A stretch of 64,000 nucleotides of DNA from Desulfuromonas sp. AOP6 (GCF_009731355.2 NZ_AP022810.1:620001-684000), one strand, 5' to 3'; numbered from the stretch's first letter, positions 15,978 to 25,159 are shown. The notes: generated by a model from the letters alone, not told the origin. Program-made: numbers and translations.

Positions 15978-17822
15978 TCAGTCATCCTTCTCCGCGTCGG
16001 TGAGGTTTTCGACAATACAGAAACCGGCATCATGGATGCCTTTATCCTTGGCAATATACATGCCTTCCAGGATTTTGTTAAAGTTTTTCGCCACCACTTT
16101 TCGCTTTATCTTGAGGGTGGGGGTGATTTCATCCTCTTCTTTGCTGAAATCCCTGGAGAGGAGGGTGAAGCGTTTGACCCGCTGGAAGGAGGCCAGATTT
16201 TCCTGCAGCCCATCGAGGCGCCGACGGATGAGGTTGAGAATCTTCGGGTGGTTGACGAGATCGCAGGGGGTCAGAAAGTCGATATTCTTGTAGCGGGCGT
16301 ATTTCTCCAGGTTTTCGAAGTTGGGCACCAGCAGGGCGGTAAGATAAGGCTTGCGGTCTCCGTAAACCATGGCATTGGAGAGATATTTGTCCGTTTTGAA
16401 GAGGCCTTCGAGCATCTGGGGGGCGACATTCTCACCGCCTGCCGTCACCAGCAGGTCCTTTTTGCGGTCGGTAATGGAGAGGAAACCATCGGCATCGAGC
16501 TTGCCGATGTCGCCGGTTTTGAACCAGCCGTCGCTAAAGGCTTCGCGGGTCTCATCCGGCAGATTCCAGTAGCCCGAGAACACGTTGGGGCCGCGTACCA
16601 GGATCTCGTCGTCTTCGCCCAGACGGACCTCGACGTCGCTGAGGGGACGTCCCACGGTGCCAAGACGCAGGGCATCGGGGTAGTTGCAGGCGATGACGGG
16701 CGAGGTCTCGGTCAGGCCGTAGCCTTCGTAGATGGGGATGCCGGCTGCGAGAAAGAATTCGGCCACGTTTTCCGTCAGGGGAGCGCCGCCGGAAACGAAA
16801 AATCGCAGGCGGCCACCCAGGTGTTTTTTTATGGGCGCAAACACCACTTTGCGCGCCAGGGCAACGGCGCCTTGCAGCAGGGCGGATGGGCTCTGTCCGG
16901 CCTGCTCCTGGCGTACCAGTTTGCGGCCGGAATTCAGGGCGCTGAAAAACATCTGCTTTTTGAGCCAGGGGCCGGAGACGACCCGATCCATGACCCGGGC
17001 AAACATTTTCTCATACAGGCGGGGAACACTGATGGCCACAGTGGGCGCCACCTCTACCAGGTTGGCCGGTACGGAATCGATCCCTTCGGCGTAGGCGATG
17101 ACGGCTCCCTGGTAGAGCATGAAATAATAACCCGCCATGCGTTCGAAGACATGGGAGAGAGGCAGAAAGGAGAGGCACATATCCTTTTCGCTGATGTCGA
17201 AACGTTTGCAGCACTCCTCGATATTGGACAAAAAGTTGTTGTGAGTCAGCAGCACCCCTTTGGGCGGGCCGGTGGTCCCCGATGTGTAGACGATGGTGGC
17301 CGCCTCGTCGGGTTTGCCTTTTTCCAGGCGCTCATCCAAGAGGCTCTCTGCCGTTTTCTCCGATTCTTTGAGGAAGGATGCCAGCGAGGTGAAGCGGGGG
17401 TGGTCCAGTTCGTCACCGATGACGATGATTTTCTCCAGATGAGGCACCTCGTCGAGTCTTTCAGCCAGTTCCTCGGCGATATAGAGGGAATAGAGAAAAA
17501 GGACGCGGCTGGAAGAATTCTGCAGGATGTAGAGGACGGTATCGATCCCTTCCGTATGATAGACGGGAACGGAGAGGGCTCCGCACGCCATGGCCCCCAG
17601 GTCGGCGTAGACCCATTCGGGGCAGTTGGGGGCCATGATGGCCACCCGGTCTCCAGGTTGCAGGCCCAGGCCGATGAGGCCGCGGCCGCAGAGACGGACC
17701 TGCCGGGCAAGGGTTTTCCACGAAATACCCACGTACTGACCGTCTTCTTTGCGGCGCAGAGCTTCCTGGTCGCCGCGGCGGGCCGCTTTATCCAGCAGGA
17801 TTTGAGGTAGGGTTTTGGTCAT
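15978..17822 (-). CDS. Long-chain fatty acid-CoA ligase (AMP-forming)
   Basis: Activates fatty acids to acyl-CoA through an acyl-adenylate. The 614-residue protein has the AMP-binding P-loop YTSGTTGPPKGVLLTH, FLPLSHVFER, the adenylate motif YEGYGLTETSPVI, GWFKTGDIG, and the hinge/C-terminal ITDRKKDLLVTAGGENVAP with KIKRK near the C-terminus. Its length and FFVSGGAPL motif match the FadD15/FAA1-like long-chain class. GGAGGT lies before the ATG at 17822. It heads the minus-strand operon that continues with the isochorismatase, HEAT and HD-GYP genes. Confidence 0.93.
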   Translation of the reverse strand: MTKTLPQILLDKAARRGDQEALRRKEDGQYVGISWKTLARQVRLCGRGLIGLGLQPGDRVAIMAPNCPEWVYADLGAMACGALSVPVYHTEGIDTVLYILQNSSSRVLFLYSLYIAEELAERLDEVPHLEKIIVIGDELDHPRFTSLASFLKESEKTAESLLDERLEKGKPDEAATIVYTSGTTGPPKGVLLTHNNFLSNIEECCKRFDISEKDMCLSFLPLSHVFERMAGYYFMLYQGAVIAYAEGIDSVPANLVEVAPTVAISVPRLYEKMFARVMDRVVSGPWLKKQMFFSALNSGRKLVRQEQAGQSPSALLQGAVALARKVVFAPIKKHLGGRLRFFVSGGAPLTENVAEFFLAAGIPIYEGYGLTETSPVIACNYPDALRLGTVGRPLSDVEVRLGEDDEILVRGPNVFSGYWNLPDETREAFSDGWFKTGDIGKLDADGFLSITDRKKDLLVTAGGENVAPQMLEGLFKTDKYLSNAMVYGDRKPYLTALLVPNFENLEKYARYKNIDFLTPCDLVNHPKILNLIRRRLDGLQENLASFQRVKRFTLLSRDFSKEEDEITPTLKIKRKVVAKNFNKILEGMYIAKDKGIHDAGFCIVENLTDAEKDD

Positions 17823-17938
17823 GGGACACCTCCGTTTGCCTTGGGGGGTGAGGGCGCTGCCCTGCCGCTAAATGGCGGAATTGACAACGCCCCCGGATTA
17901 TGAAAGTTTATATCGCCAGAAGCGGAAAGGACAAGAGG

Positions 17939-18571
17939 ATGGTCGTCGGAGTTACGGGCGGAATCGCCACAGGAAAAAGTGCTGTTGTCGAGCAGTTTCG
18001 CCAACTGGGGGCGGCGGTTATCAGCGCGGACGAACTGGCGCGGGAGGTCGTGCGGCCAGGGGAGAAGACCCTGGCCCGTCTGGTGGAACGTTTCGGAAAG
18101 GACATTCTGCAGGCGGATGGCACCCTGGATCGGAAGGAACTGGGACGGTTGATCTTTGCCGACCCGGAGGCTCGCCAGGACCTGAACCGCATCACTCACC
18201 CGGCGATTGCATGTCTGGCGGCCGCCCGCATCGCCTCCCTGCAGCGGCAGGGGGCTTTGCTCATTATTTACGAGGCTCCACTCCTTTTCGAGGCGGGAGC
18301 GGACAGCCGCGTGGATCGCATCGTTGTGGTAACGGCGCCTGCCGAGGTGCAGCGCCAGCGCCTGATGGCCAGAGATGGCCTGGACGAGCAGGCGGCGCAG
18401 ACCAGGATCGAGGCGCAGATGCCCCTGGCGGACAAGGTGAAGCGGGCCGATTTCGTCGTGGACAACGCCGGGTCCGTCGATGCTCTTGCCGCAAAAGTCA
18501 GGGCTCTCTATGGCCGTCTGCTGGAGCTGGCGCGGAATCGTTCTGCCGGCCCTCCAGAAACTGCAGGCTGA
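17939..18571 (+). CDS. coaE: Dephospho-CoA kinase
   Basis: Performs the last step of CoA synthesis, phosphorylating dephospho-CoA. The 210-residue protein begins MVVGVTGGIATGKS with a Walker A loop, continues with SADELAREVV, RITHPAIA, LIIYEAPLLFEAG and VVTAPAEVQRQRLMARDG, and ends DFVVDNAGS, all diagnostic for CoaE. ATG 17939 has GGAAAGGA 8 bases upstream and gives the usual N-terminus; ATG 17900 would add 13 non-conserved residues without a clear ribosome-binding site. Its 3' end overlaps the convergent hydrolase gene by 74 bases. It is divergent from the acyl-CoA synthetase, another CoA-related gene. Confidence 0.94.
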   Translation: MVVGVTGGIATGKSAVVEQFRQLGAAVISADELAREVVRPGEKTLARLVERFGKDILQADGTLDRKELGRLIFADPEARQDLNRITHPAIACLAAARIASLQRQGALLIIYEAPLLFEAGADSRVDRIVVVTAPAEVQRQRLMARDGLDEQAAQTRIEAQMPLADKVKRADFVVDNAGSVDALAAKVRALYGRLLELARNRSAGPPETAG

Positions 18572-19310
18572 GGGCGAGAACCGAGCGCCATCTCGGGTTC
18601 TCTTCCGTACACAGTACATGGGGAACCTCCGGTCCGTACAGGTGATATTCTTTGTGGCGACTGCCCAGGCTCATCAAGAGAGACTGTCCGCTCTCAACCC
18701 GTATTGTCTGATCCCCGCTACCGTTGATCGCCAGGGTCGGGGTAGTTATCTTCATGAGCAGGGGACGAAGGTGGCCTATCAGGCGATGGATCTGGTGGAC
18801 GCCATTGAGAGGCCGCCTTTCGTAATAGCGCAGAGCCGCTTCGGGGGCAAGAGGCCGGTGATGGTAAGGCTTGAAATGCCGGAGCAGCCAGGCACTGCTG
18901 GCGAAGCGGTGTCGGAGCTTGAGGTAGGGCGAGAGCAGAACGAGACCCGCCACTTCCACCCGGGCAGCCAGTGCCAGCAGCAACAGGGCTCCCGTGCTCA
19001 GGCCCAACCCGAAAATCTGGGACTCCTCCTGTTTTAATTCCCGGTATCCCGCCTCAGTGGCCTCCAGCCAGTCCTCGTAGCGTTTGGTCGCCAGATCCTG
19101 CGGTGAGGTGCCATGGCCCGGCAGCAGTATTGCCAATACCGTATAGCCCTGGTCGCAGAGAGCTTCGCCGAAAAGCCGCATTTCCTGTGGTGTGGCGGAA
19201 AAGCCGTGCACCAGGAGTATGCCGGCCCCTCGCGGCGTGGACGGCCGCAGTAAAAATGGGGCCGCGTCCTCGTGATGCTTTGGACTCTGCGGTTTTGGTT
19301 CGGCCGGCAT
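18498..19310 (-). CDS. Alpha/beta hydrolase (carboxylesterase/monoacylglycerol lipase-like)
   Basis: A 270-residue alpha/beta-fold hydrolase. The oxyanion block is LLVHGFSATPQEM, the nucleophile elbow is GLGLSTGALL (Ser within GLS), an Asp candidate is in INGSGDQTI, and a C-terminal His candidate is in GPEVPHVLCTEE. The layout is that of Est30-type carboxylesterases. ATG 19310 is chosen; the longer frame up to 19439 runs into the iclR terminator. The last 74 bases overlap coaE on the other strand, and the C-terminal tail there (about 20 residues) is probably not conserved. Confidence 0.86.
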   Translation of the reverse strand: MPAEPKPQSPKHHEDAAPFLLRPSTPRGAGILLVHGFSATPQEMRLFGEALCDQGYTVLAILLPGHGTSPQDLATKRYEDWLEATEAGYRELKQEESQIFGLGLSTGALLLLALAARVEVAGLVLLSPYLKLRHRFASSAWLLRHFKPYHHRPLAPEAALRYYERRPLNGVHQIHRLIGHLRPLLMKITTPTLAINGSGDQTIRVESGQSLLMSLGSRHKEYHLYGPEVPHVLCTEENPRWRSVLALSLQFLEGRQNDSAPAPADGHREP

Positions 19311-19390
19311 GAAATAGGCCTTTCTTGCTGAAATCAATAGGGAATAGCTTTTAATGAAGTGTAGCAGCCGTCTGTTCGCTGTCAATGAAG

Positions 19391-19443
19391 CCGCTTGAAA
19401 CACAAAATCCCCCTGAAGAAGGGGGATTTTGTGTTTCAAGCGG
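19391..19443. terminator. Long perfect inverted repeat, bidirectional terminator after iclR-type gene
   Basis: An inverted repeat of at least 23 bases per arm with the core CCCCCTGAAGAAGGGGG flanked on both strands by ATTTTGTGTTTC. It lies 11 bases beyond the stop of the IclR-type gene and before the hydrolase gene, so it should end the regulator transcript. Confidence 0.82.
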
Positions 19444-19453
19444 GAGAAAGCGT

Positions 19454-20236
19454 CTACTTGTGAAAGCCGAGACGGGTGGAGAGGTCTTCGCCGGCCCTGA
19501 GAACAAGGGGGACCAGTTCCTTCTCAATCCGTTCGTCGGAAAAACGCATGGAAGGACCTGAGATGCTGACGGCCCCGACGATCCGGCGAGTATAGTCACG
19601 GATGGGAGCGGCCAGGCAGCGCACGCCGGGATCAAGTTCCTCGTTGTCGATGGAATAGCCCTGCTCGGCAATCTGCTTCAGATCTTTTTTGAGGACCTCG
19701 CGATCCGTATAGGTCGTCGGGGTATAGGCCTTGAGTTCGCGGTTGGGAAGAACGCTGTCGATCTCCTCGTCTGACATGTAGGCCAGATGAACTTTGCCGG
19801 AAGCCGTGCAGTGCGCCGGCAGACGACTGCCGACCCGGGACACCACTCTGACGGTGAGGTTCGTTTCAACGACGTCCAGGTAGACAATGTAGCCTTCCTT
19901 GAAGATGGCGACATAGGCTGTTTCGTTGCACTCGTTGACGATATCTTCCAGAATGGGTTTGGCCTGGCGCAGCAGACCCATCTGTTTGATGAAGGTCTGT
20001 CCGAGTTCCAGAGCGTTGAGCCCGAGGCGGTAGTTTTCCGTCGCCTTGTTCTGCTCGATATATCCACGGGATTCAAGCGTGGCCAGCAGGCGGAACACGT
20101 TGTTCTTGTGAAGCTTCAGCCTCTTGCTGAGTTCGGTGACACCGAGCTCGTCCACATCCCCATGGAACTGCTCCAGCAGATCAAGGGCGTGGGAGACGGC
20201 CTGGATTATATATTCTGACTTCTCTTTCTTGGCCAT
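19454..20236 (-). CDS. IclR-family transcriptional regulator
   Basis: A 260-residue DNA-binding regulator. The N-terminal winged helix (residues about 10-75: AVSHALDLLEQF, LGVTELSKRLKLHKNNVFRLLATLESRGYIEQN) is followed by the IclR effector domain (DEFVNECNETAYVA-like block, PAHCTASGKVHLAYM, GYSIDNEELDPGVRCLAAPIRD, GAVSISGPSMRF). Effectors are typically small aromatic or organic acids, but none is indicated. ATG 20236 has AGAGGA 9 bases upstream. A good promoter precedes it at 20285-20314. The neighbours give no clear target operon. Confidence 0.93.
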   Translation of the reverse strand: MAKKEKSEYIIQAVSHALDLLEQFHGDVDELGVTELSKRLKLHKNNVFRLLATLESRGYIEQNKATENYRLGLNALELGQTFIKQMGLLRQAKPILEDIVNECNETAYVAIFKEGYIVYLDVVETNLTVRVVSRVGSRLPAHCTASGKVHLAYMSDEEIDSVLPNRELKAYTPTTYTDREVLKKDLKQIAEQGYSIDNEELDPGVRCLAAPIRDYTRRIVGAVSISGPSMRFSDERIEKELVPLVLRAGEDLSTRLGFHK

Positions 20237-20284
20237 GGCGGTTGTGTCCTCTTTTAATGAAAACTCAAAAAGCAAATTGCGAGG

Positions 20285-20314
20285 ATTCTATCGACCCCGG
20301 TAAAAAGATGTCAA
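20285..20314 (-). promoter_or_regulatory. Sigma70-type promoter of the IclR-type gene, with a palindrome over the -35
   Basis: On the minus strand TTGACA (20314-20309) is followed after 18 bases by TAGAAT (20290-20285). CCGGT/ACCGG arms at 20297-20301 and 20320-20324 bracket the -35, a plausible autoregulatory operator. Confidence 0.6.
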
Positions 20315-20483
20315 GATAAACCGGTATGATTTTTCCTTTGGAATCAGTTTTTTGGGTCTCTTAAGGAATAAAGGTCTCTCTGCCTGTCTAAGCATCGTGT
20401 AAAATAATAGAATGTTGTTTTAGGTAAGTCAATGTTCCCGTACTCATTGCTTGTCACCAGATCGGAAGCATGCGGCCTTTCTG

Positions 20484-20512
20484 TTGACAGTCTCTGGCCA
20501 TTCGGCTAGATT
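20484..20512 (+). promoter_or_regulatory. Sigma70-type promoter of the Usp gene
   Basis: TTGACA (20484-20489) with 17-base spacing to TAGATT (20507-20512), 27 bases before the start codon at 20540. The rest of the 20237-20539 gap holds the divergent IclR-gene promoter and nothing else recognisable. Confidence 0.6.
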
Positions 20513-20539
20513 TGACAGGCCCTTGACGTGGAGGTGGTC

Positions 20540-20992
20540 ATGTTGAATCTCAGCAAAAAAATACTTGTCGCTATTGATGGTTCGCCTCAGTCGGACAAGG
20601 CGGCCGAAGAGGCCGTGCGTCTGGCCATGGCTTCAGGTTCCCGCTTTAAAAGCAAAGTATATGCCATCCTGGCGCTCCCCGGCATGCGAAACCCTTCTTT
20701 TACGGATTTTTTCCCCTCTCTGCCCGCGACAGAGCGCCCTGACTGGGAGGAGAAACGCCAGCGTATTTTCTATGTGGTGGAAAAAGCGGCGGCCGAGGCG
20801 GATATTCCTTTGACCAGTGAAGTGGTTTATGGTGATGCCGCCGAGGAGATTCTGTCATATGCCGACCAGCAGGAGGTCGATGTCATCGTCATCGGTTCGT
20901 CCGGTTCGGGGCGGGTCAAGCGTACGCTGATGGGCAGCGTCTCCACCAAGGTCGCCATGCACGCCCGCTGCTCCGTCTATATTGTGAGATAG
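20540..20992 (+). CDS. Universal stress protein (UspA family)
   Basis: The 150-residue protein has the Usp fold: KKILVAIDGSPQSDKAAEEAVRLA at the start and the ATP-binding-type end VDVIVIGSSGSGRVKRTLMGSVSTKVAMHARCSVYIVR, where GSxGxGxxxxxxxGSVS is the nucleotide-binding signature. It is probably an ATP-binding stress protein. GGAGG at 20530-20534 fixes ATG 20540; the GTG at 20528 overlaps that site. It is preceded by its own promoter and ends facing the TIM-barrel gene 22 bases away. Confidence 0.92.
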   Translation: MLNLSKKILVAIDGSPQSDKAAEEAVRLAMASGSRFKSKVYAILALPGMRNPSFTDFFPSLPATERPDWEEKRQRIFYVVEKAAAEADIPLTSEVVYGDAAEEILSYADQQEVDVIVIGSSGSGRVKRTLMGSVSTKVAMHARCSVYIVR

Positions 20993-21014
20993 GCTCGCTC
21001 CCCGAAACTTTTTC

Positions 21015-21944
21015 CTACTCCCCATCTCCCTGTCTCATCGGCTGTCCGTCTGCACGTCTGTCCCCTCCTGCCCAATCATTTTTCTCCTTTTCCGCGCCGA
21101 GCGCCATGTCGTTTTGGCGCCTACGCTCCGCCAGCGGGCAATAGGATCCGTCTGGCGGGTTGAAGCGGGTCTCCTTGCAGAGGTATTCGTAGATTTGGGC
21201 CATGCTTTCGCGGATAAGGACTTCTTCCTCGGGGAATTCGTGGGGAGAGAGTTCCAGGGTGAGGGCATCGTTATAGGCGGTCTGCCGCAGGTGATTCAGG
21301 AAGCGGGTCAGCGGGAGGACGCCATGACCGGGGAGAAGATGCTCGCGGCCATAACCATAGTCGGAGAAGTGGATGTTGCGCATTTTGCCGGAATCGTAAA
21401 AGAGGTGGAAGTCGTGCAGGAAGTTGGCCTTTGACGATCCCATGTGGGCGGTATCGAAGGTCAAATAGAGGTTTTTCTCCTGCATGAAGCGGATCATTTT
21501 TTCCGTCTGCCCGAGAATGTAGGGGTTGGTTTTGAAGGCGCCGGTACAGGGCATGTTTTCCATGGTGATAATCACCTGATGCTGGCCGATCTCTTCCTGG
21601 AAATCCTTGACCTTGTTGAGCCAGCGCCAGAATTTGAATTCCAGCCCCATCCAGGAAGGAGGGTGGAAATTGATCAGAGGAATGCCCGCCTCCATGGCGA
21701 GGGTGGTGGTGCGGAAAAGCTGATCAATTTTGTTCCCCCAGCCGTCCAGGTCGAAAAAGGGCGCATGGAGCGAGGCCACCGGAAGGATCTGCTGCAGATC
21801 CCGGATGAGAGCGAGGCTGTCCTGGTACTGGAAGTCATAGCTGATGATCACTTCCATGCCATCAAAGCCTGTATCCCGGGCGATTTCAAAAACCTTTGGA
21901 AGGGGCAGGGTATAGAGGCTGCCCGCTGAAAGTATGAGCTTCAT
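21015..21944 (-). CDS. Sugar phosphate isomerase/epimerase-like TIM-barrel protein
   Basis: A 309-residue member of the AP-endonuclease-2-like TIM-barrel superfamily (xylose isomerase-like). Conserved-looking metal-site segments are visible: SLHAPFF, TMENMPCTG, YLTFDTAHMGSS, NIHFSDYG and LTLELSPHEFPEE. These place His, Glu and Asp residues at the C-terminal ends of successive strands. The last 40 residues are hydrophilic and probably disordered. The substrate is unknown. It is last in a minus-strand run after the sodium symporter pair, 63 bases downstream. Confidence 0.78.
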   Translation of the reverse strand: MKLILSAGSLYTLPLPKVFEIARDTGFDGMEVIISYDFQYQDSLALIRDLQQILPVASLHAPFFDLDGWGNKIDQLFRTTTLAMEAGIPLINFHPPSWMGLEFKFWRWLNKVKDFQEEIGQHQVIITMENMPCTGAFKTNPYILGQTEKMIRFMQEKNLYLTFDTAHMGSSKANFLHDFHLFYDSGKMRNIHFSDYGYGREHLLPGHGVLPLTRFLNHLRQTAYNDALTLELSPHEFPEEEVLIRESMAQIYEYLCKETRFNPPDGSYCPLAERRRQNDMALGAEKEKNDWAGGDRRADGQPMRQGDGE

Positions 21945-22007
21945 GGCTGACTCGCAGGATAATTAAAGTGCCACATTTCTGGAGGCCTCTTTGCAGGCGT
22001 CCATGCC

Positions 22008-23531
22008 TCAGGGGGTATGCACCTTTTCCAGAAGGAAACGGCGGATGCGGTCAGGTGGCGGCGGTGTGAGCAGCGAGACGCCAATCGTGACGAGAATGAC
22101 CAGCGGCGCTCCGATCAGGGCCGAACCGGTCGGTGGCAGAATGGCGGTCAGCCAGGGCAACCAGGGGCCGAGAAGCAGAGGGATGAAAGTAACAACCAGC
22201 CCCAAAAGCATGCCGGCAATGGCTCCCTGTTTGTTGGTGCGGTCCCACCAGATGCCCAGCAGAAAGATGGGGAAGAGGGTATTGCCGGCCAGGGCGAAGG
22301 CCACCGCGGTGATTTCGGCGATGAGCCCGGGAGGGTTGGCGGCGACGATCAGGACCAGCATGGCTAAAACCAGGGTGGTGATTTTGGCGACTATCATGCG
22401 CTGGCGCTCGGTAGCCCTGGGGTTGATGAGCTGGTAGTAGATGTCGTAAGAAAAGGCGCCGGCGCCGGTGATCAGCAGGCCGGTAATGGTGGAGAAAGCG
22501 GCGAGAATGGCCGCCAGAGCCACAATACCGGTGATCCAGACCGGCAGGCCGGCCCACTCGGCCGCCTTGATGACGATGATGTCAGCGATGGCCTTGGCGG
22601 TGGCCGGATCGGTGACCAGTCCATGACGCAGTTCCCAGAGTTTGGCGAAGGTGGCGTAGGCGGGGGCGCTCCAGTAGAGCAGCCCGATAAAGACCAGCCC
22701 CCACATGACGCTCCAGCGTGCATCCCGGATATTGGGAACGGTATAGAAGCGGGACAGCACGTGGGGGAGGCCGGCGGTACCGACCATGAGAGTGAAGCAG
22801 AGGGCGATCCACTGGTAGGGGGTGCCATGCAGCCAGGGCGCCGTACCGGCGTTGTCGGCATGAAAGGCGATTTCCTGCAGGGCTTCACCATAGCCGACCT
22901 GGGGAACCAGCCAGAAAAAACCCATTTTGCGGGCTACCAGCACCAGTGGGAGGATGAAGCAGAGAATAAGCACGGTGTAGTGAAAACGTTGGTTGCGCAG
23001 GGCGCCGAGGGTGCCGGACAGAACCAGGTAGGAGATCACCACCGCGGTGCCAAAGAGGAGGCTGGGGATGTAATCCAGTCCGAAAATCCAGGAAAAGACC
23101 AGTCCCACCCCCTTGTACTGAGCCACGCAATAGACCAGGGAGATGAGGATGGCGATACTGGCCGACAGTACACGCGCAATGGGTGATTCGTAGCGGGCTT
23201 CCACGAATTCCGGCGCGGTATATTTGCCGAAGCGCCGAATCTGGCCGCCCATGAGGATGAGCAGAAGGACGTAGCCGCCGGTCCAGCCGATAACGTAAGC
23301 AAAGGCGAAATAGCCCTGCAGGTAGAAGATGCCGGCGATGCCGAGTATGGAGGCGGCGCTCATCCAGTTGGAGGCAATGGCGGCTCCGATGCCGACGCTA
23401 CCGACGGAACGACCGGAGACCAGATAGTATTCGCCCTTGGCGGTCCGGCTGGCCAGCCCGACGATAATGAAGAGAGCCAGAACGGCGAAAAGAAGCAGCG
23501 CCGGCGCCAGTTTCAGGTGTTCAGCGAGCAT
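22008..23531 (-). CDS. Sodium:solute symporter, large subunit (VC_2705-type)
   Basis: A 507-residue integral membrane SSS-family symporter with about 13 hydrophobic segments. GRSVGSVGIGAAIASNWMSAASILGIAG and LPHVLSRFYTVPNIRDAR are typical of the VC_2705/acetate-permease-like branch. It is preceded by its DUF4212 small subunit 10 bases upstream, a pairing characteristic of this branch. The substrate is probably a small organic acid, which is inference from the family. GGAGGCACC precedes ATG 23531. Confidence 0.9.
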   Translation of the reverse strand: MLAEHLKLAPALLLFAVLALFIIVGLASRTAKGEYYLVSGRSVGSVGIGAAIASNWMSAASILGIAGIFYLQGYFAFAYVIGWTGGYVLLLILMGGQIRRFGKYTAPEFVEARYESPIARVLSASIAILISLVYCVAQYKGVGLVFSWIFGLDYIPSLLFGTAVVISYLVLSGTLGALRNQRFHYTVLILCFILPLVLVARKMGFFWLVPQVGYGEALQEIAFHADNAGTAPWLHGTPYQWIALCFTLMVGTAGLPHVLSRFYTVPNIRDARWSVMWGLVFIGLLYWSAPAYATFAKLWELRHGLVTDPATAKAIADIIVIKAAEWAGLPVWITGIVALAAILAAFSTITGLLITGAGAFSYDIYYQLINPRATERQRMIVAKITTLVLAMLVLIVAANPPGLIAEITAVAFALAGNTLFPIFLLGIWWDRTNKQGAIAGMLLGLVVTFIPLLLGPWLPWLTAILPPTGSALIGAPLVILVTIGVSLLTPPPPDRIRRFLLEKVHTP

Positions 23532-23541
23532 GGTGCCTCCT

Positions 23542-23874
23542 TTATTTGCGCTTCCGGTACTCGTTGGTCAGTTTGTCAACGAAGAGGTTGTAGAGCAGGC
23601 AGAGCAGAATGAACCAGAGGATGAGAAACTGACCGGAAAACCAGTAATGAAAGGGGAATCCGAGAAAGCGTGTCGTCGTCAGCTGGCTGCAGCCGGCCGG
23701 ACCTTCCTGCAGGAGTACAAGAATGAATTGAAAGCCGAAGGTAAATACAGCCCAGCTGGCCAAAAGTATCCAGATATAATGCACCTTCTTGCGCATGAAG
23801 CCGGGGAGGGGACGGAAAAAGTTGACCCTGCCCTGGCTGCTGGACTGTCCTTGTGAACTCGGATCCTGTGTCAC
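23542..23874 (-). CDS. DUF4212 sodium:substrate symporter small subunit
   Basis: A 110-residue membrane protein with two hydrophobic helices (YIWILLASWAVFTFGFQFIL and FLILWFILLCLLYNLFVDKL) and an RKRK end, matching the small partner of VC_2705-type symporters. The GTG at 23874 is chosen because AAAGGAGG lies 5 bases upstream; the longer frame from 23916 would contain that ribosome-binding site inside the coding sequence. It is translated just before the large subunit. Confidence 0.88.
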   Translation of the reverse strand: MTQDPSSQGQSSSQGRVNFFRPLPGFMRKKVHYIWILLASWAVFTFGFQFILVLLQEGPAGCSQLTTTRFLGFPFHYWFSGQFLILWFILLCLLYNLFVDKLTNEYRKRK

Positions 23875-23923
23875 CGTTTCCTCCTTTATCGATTGTGGCC
23901 CGGAGGCCAACGACAAGCCTGCT

Positions 23924-25159
23924 TCAATATTCCGTTGGGCGTGCTGAGATCGGCCCTGTTTGCTCTTCCGCGGATTTCATGACTTCGGCTAAAACGCTGG
24001 TCGCATAACTGCCGCGGGGAAGGCTGAAGGACAGCCGCAGATCCTGGTCTTCCACGCCGACCTGGTATTCCCCGAGGGGGACACGCAGGGGGCGCCTTTC
24101 CCCTTCCATGCCCAGACCTTCCGACAGACGGAAGTCCTGCAGGGAAAGCTTCTCCTTGACCAACAGGCCTTCCTCCAGGATGCCGGCCTGTCCCCGGGCC
24201 AGGGAGACCTTGTAGCCGTAGAGGGGGGCGGAGGGGCTGATCTCCAGGTTGTCTGCGCGTGGCTGTTCTTTAGCGGGGTCCTCCACAATAAAACAGGCCC
24301 CGTTTTCGTGTTTGCAGGCGTAATCCCCGGCCCAGAGCGTGTCGAGGGTGTCGAGGCGCATATCGACCAGGCGATCGAAGAGGCTGGACTGGTAAGCCGA
24401 CAGATAGAGGCGCAGGCGGTTGCGGGGCATCGTGAACACCGCTTCTCTGGCGGCGCCTCCCTTCAGCAATGTGGTCACCAGGTTGCGCTCATCACGGAAG
24501 CGGGCCGGCAACGCGGTCAGGGTACCGTCGAGGTCGCCCCGCCCAAAGCGTTCCGCCGCCTCGCGCCAGCGTTCCTGGGTGATGCTCTGCGGATCACCGA
24601 TGATCAATCGGCAGGCCAGTTCGTAGTCCTTGCGCAGCAGCGCGCGGCCGATAAGGTGCGAATTGCCCAGCACGCCGTAGCGTTGTTGGCCGAAGCGGTT
24701 GGGGACGCCGACCGTCTTGAGCACGTGCAGGATGTCTTCGGCCTTCTCCAGCGCTCCCGGCTTGACCGCGCGGACACGAATGGTGAAGCGGTTCCCCGCC
24801 AGATGTCCCAGGCGCAGTTTGTTGCGGTGCCAGGCGCAGGACAGGATCCGTATGCCCGGCAATTGCAGGCTTTCGACCTGGGCCGGCGTCACTCCTTGCA
24901 GAGACAACCGCTGCCGTGTGGTGGCCCGGGCGTCTTTGAGGCCGGCGTAACCGACATCACGACTGCGTATCTTCAGGGCACCGGCGATCTTCTGGATCAG
25001 ATCAAAGGTGGTCAAACCGGTCTTTTCCACTTCAACGTACAGGTGCTCGCCCTCGCCGCAGGGAAGATAGAGGGGGATCTCCTCCACCAGGAAGTCCTCG
25101 GGGCTCTCCTTGATCTGCCCTCCCGTCCCTTCCAGGGAGGCGCTGAGATATCTAGCCAT
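23924..25159 (-). CDS. truD: tRNA pseudouridine(13) synthase
   Basis: Isomerises U13 of tRNA-Glu. The 411-residue protein has FLVEEIPLY near the N-terminus, the catalytic motif GYAGLKDARATTRQ (Asp in KDA), NRFTIRVRA, and NRFGQQRYGVLGNSHLIGRALL, with the TRUD insertion domain after it. Its start overlaps the trmB 3' end by 8 bases, making a two-gene tRNA-modification unit. Confidence 0.95.
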   Translation of the reverse strand: MARYLSASLEGTGGQIKESPEDFLVEEIPLYLPCGEGEHLYVEVEKTGLTTFDLIQKIAGALKIRSRDVGYAGLKDARATTRQRLSLQGVTPAQVESLQLPGIRILSCAWHRNKLRLGHLAGNRFTIRVRAVKPGALEKAEDILHVLKTVGVPNRFGQQRYGVLGNSHLIGRALLRKDYELACRLIIGDPQSITQERWREAAERFGRGDLDGTLTALPARFRDERNLVTTLLKGGAAREAVFTMPRNRLRLYLSAYQSSLFDRLVDMRLDTLDTLWAGDYACKHENGACFIVEDPAKEQPRADNLEISPSAPLYGYKVSLARGQAGILEEGLLVKEKLSLQDFRLSEGLGMEGERRPLRVPLGEYQVGVEDQDLRLSFSLPRGSYATSVLAEVMKSAEEQTGPISARPTEY

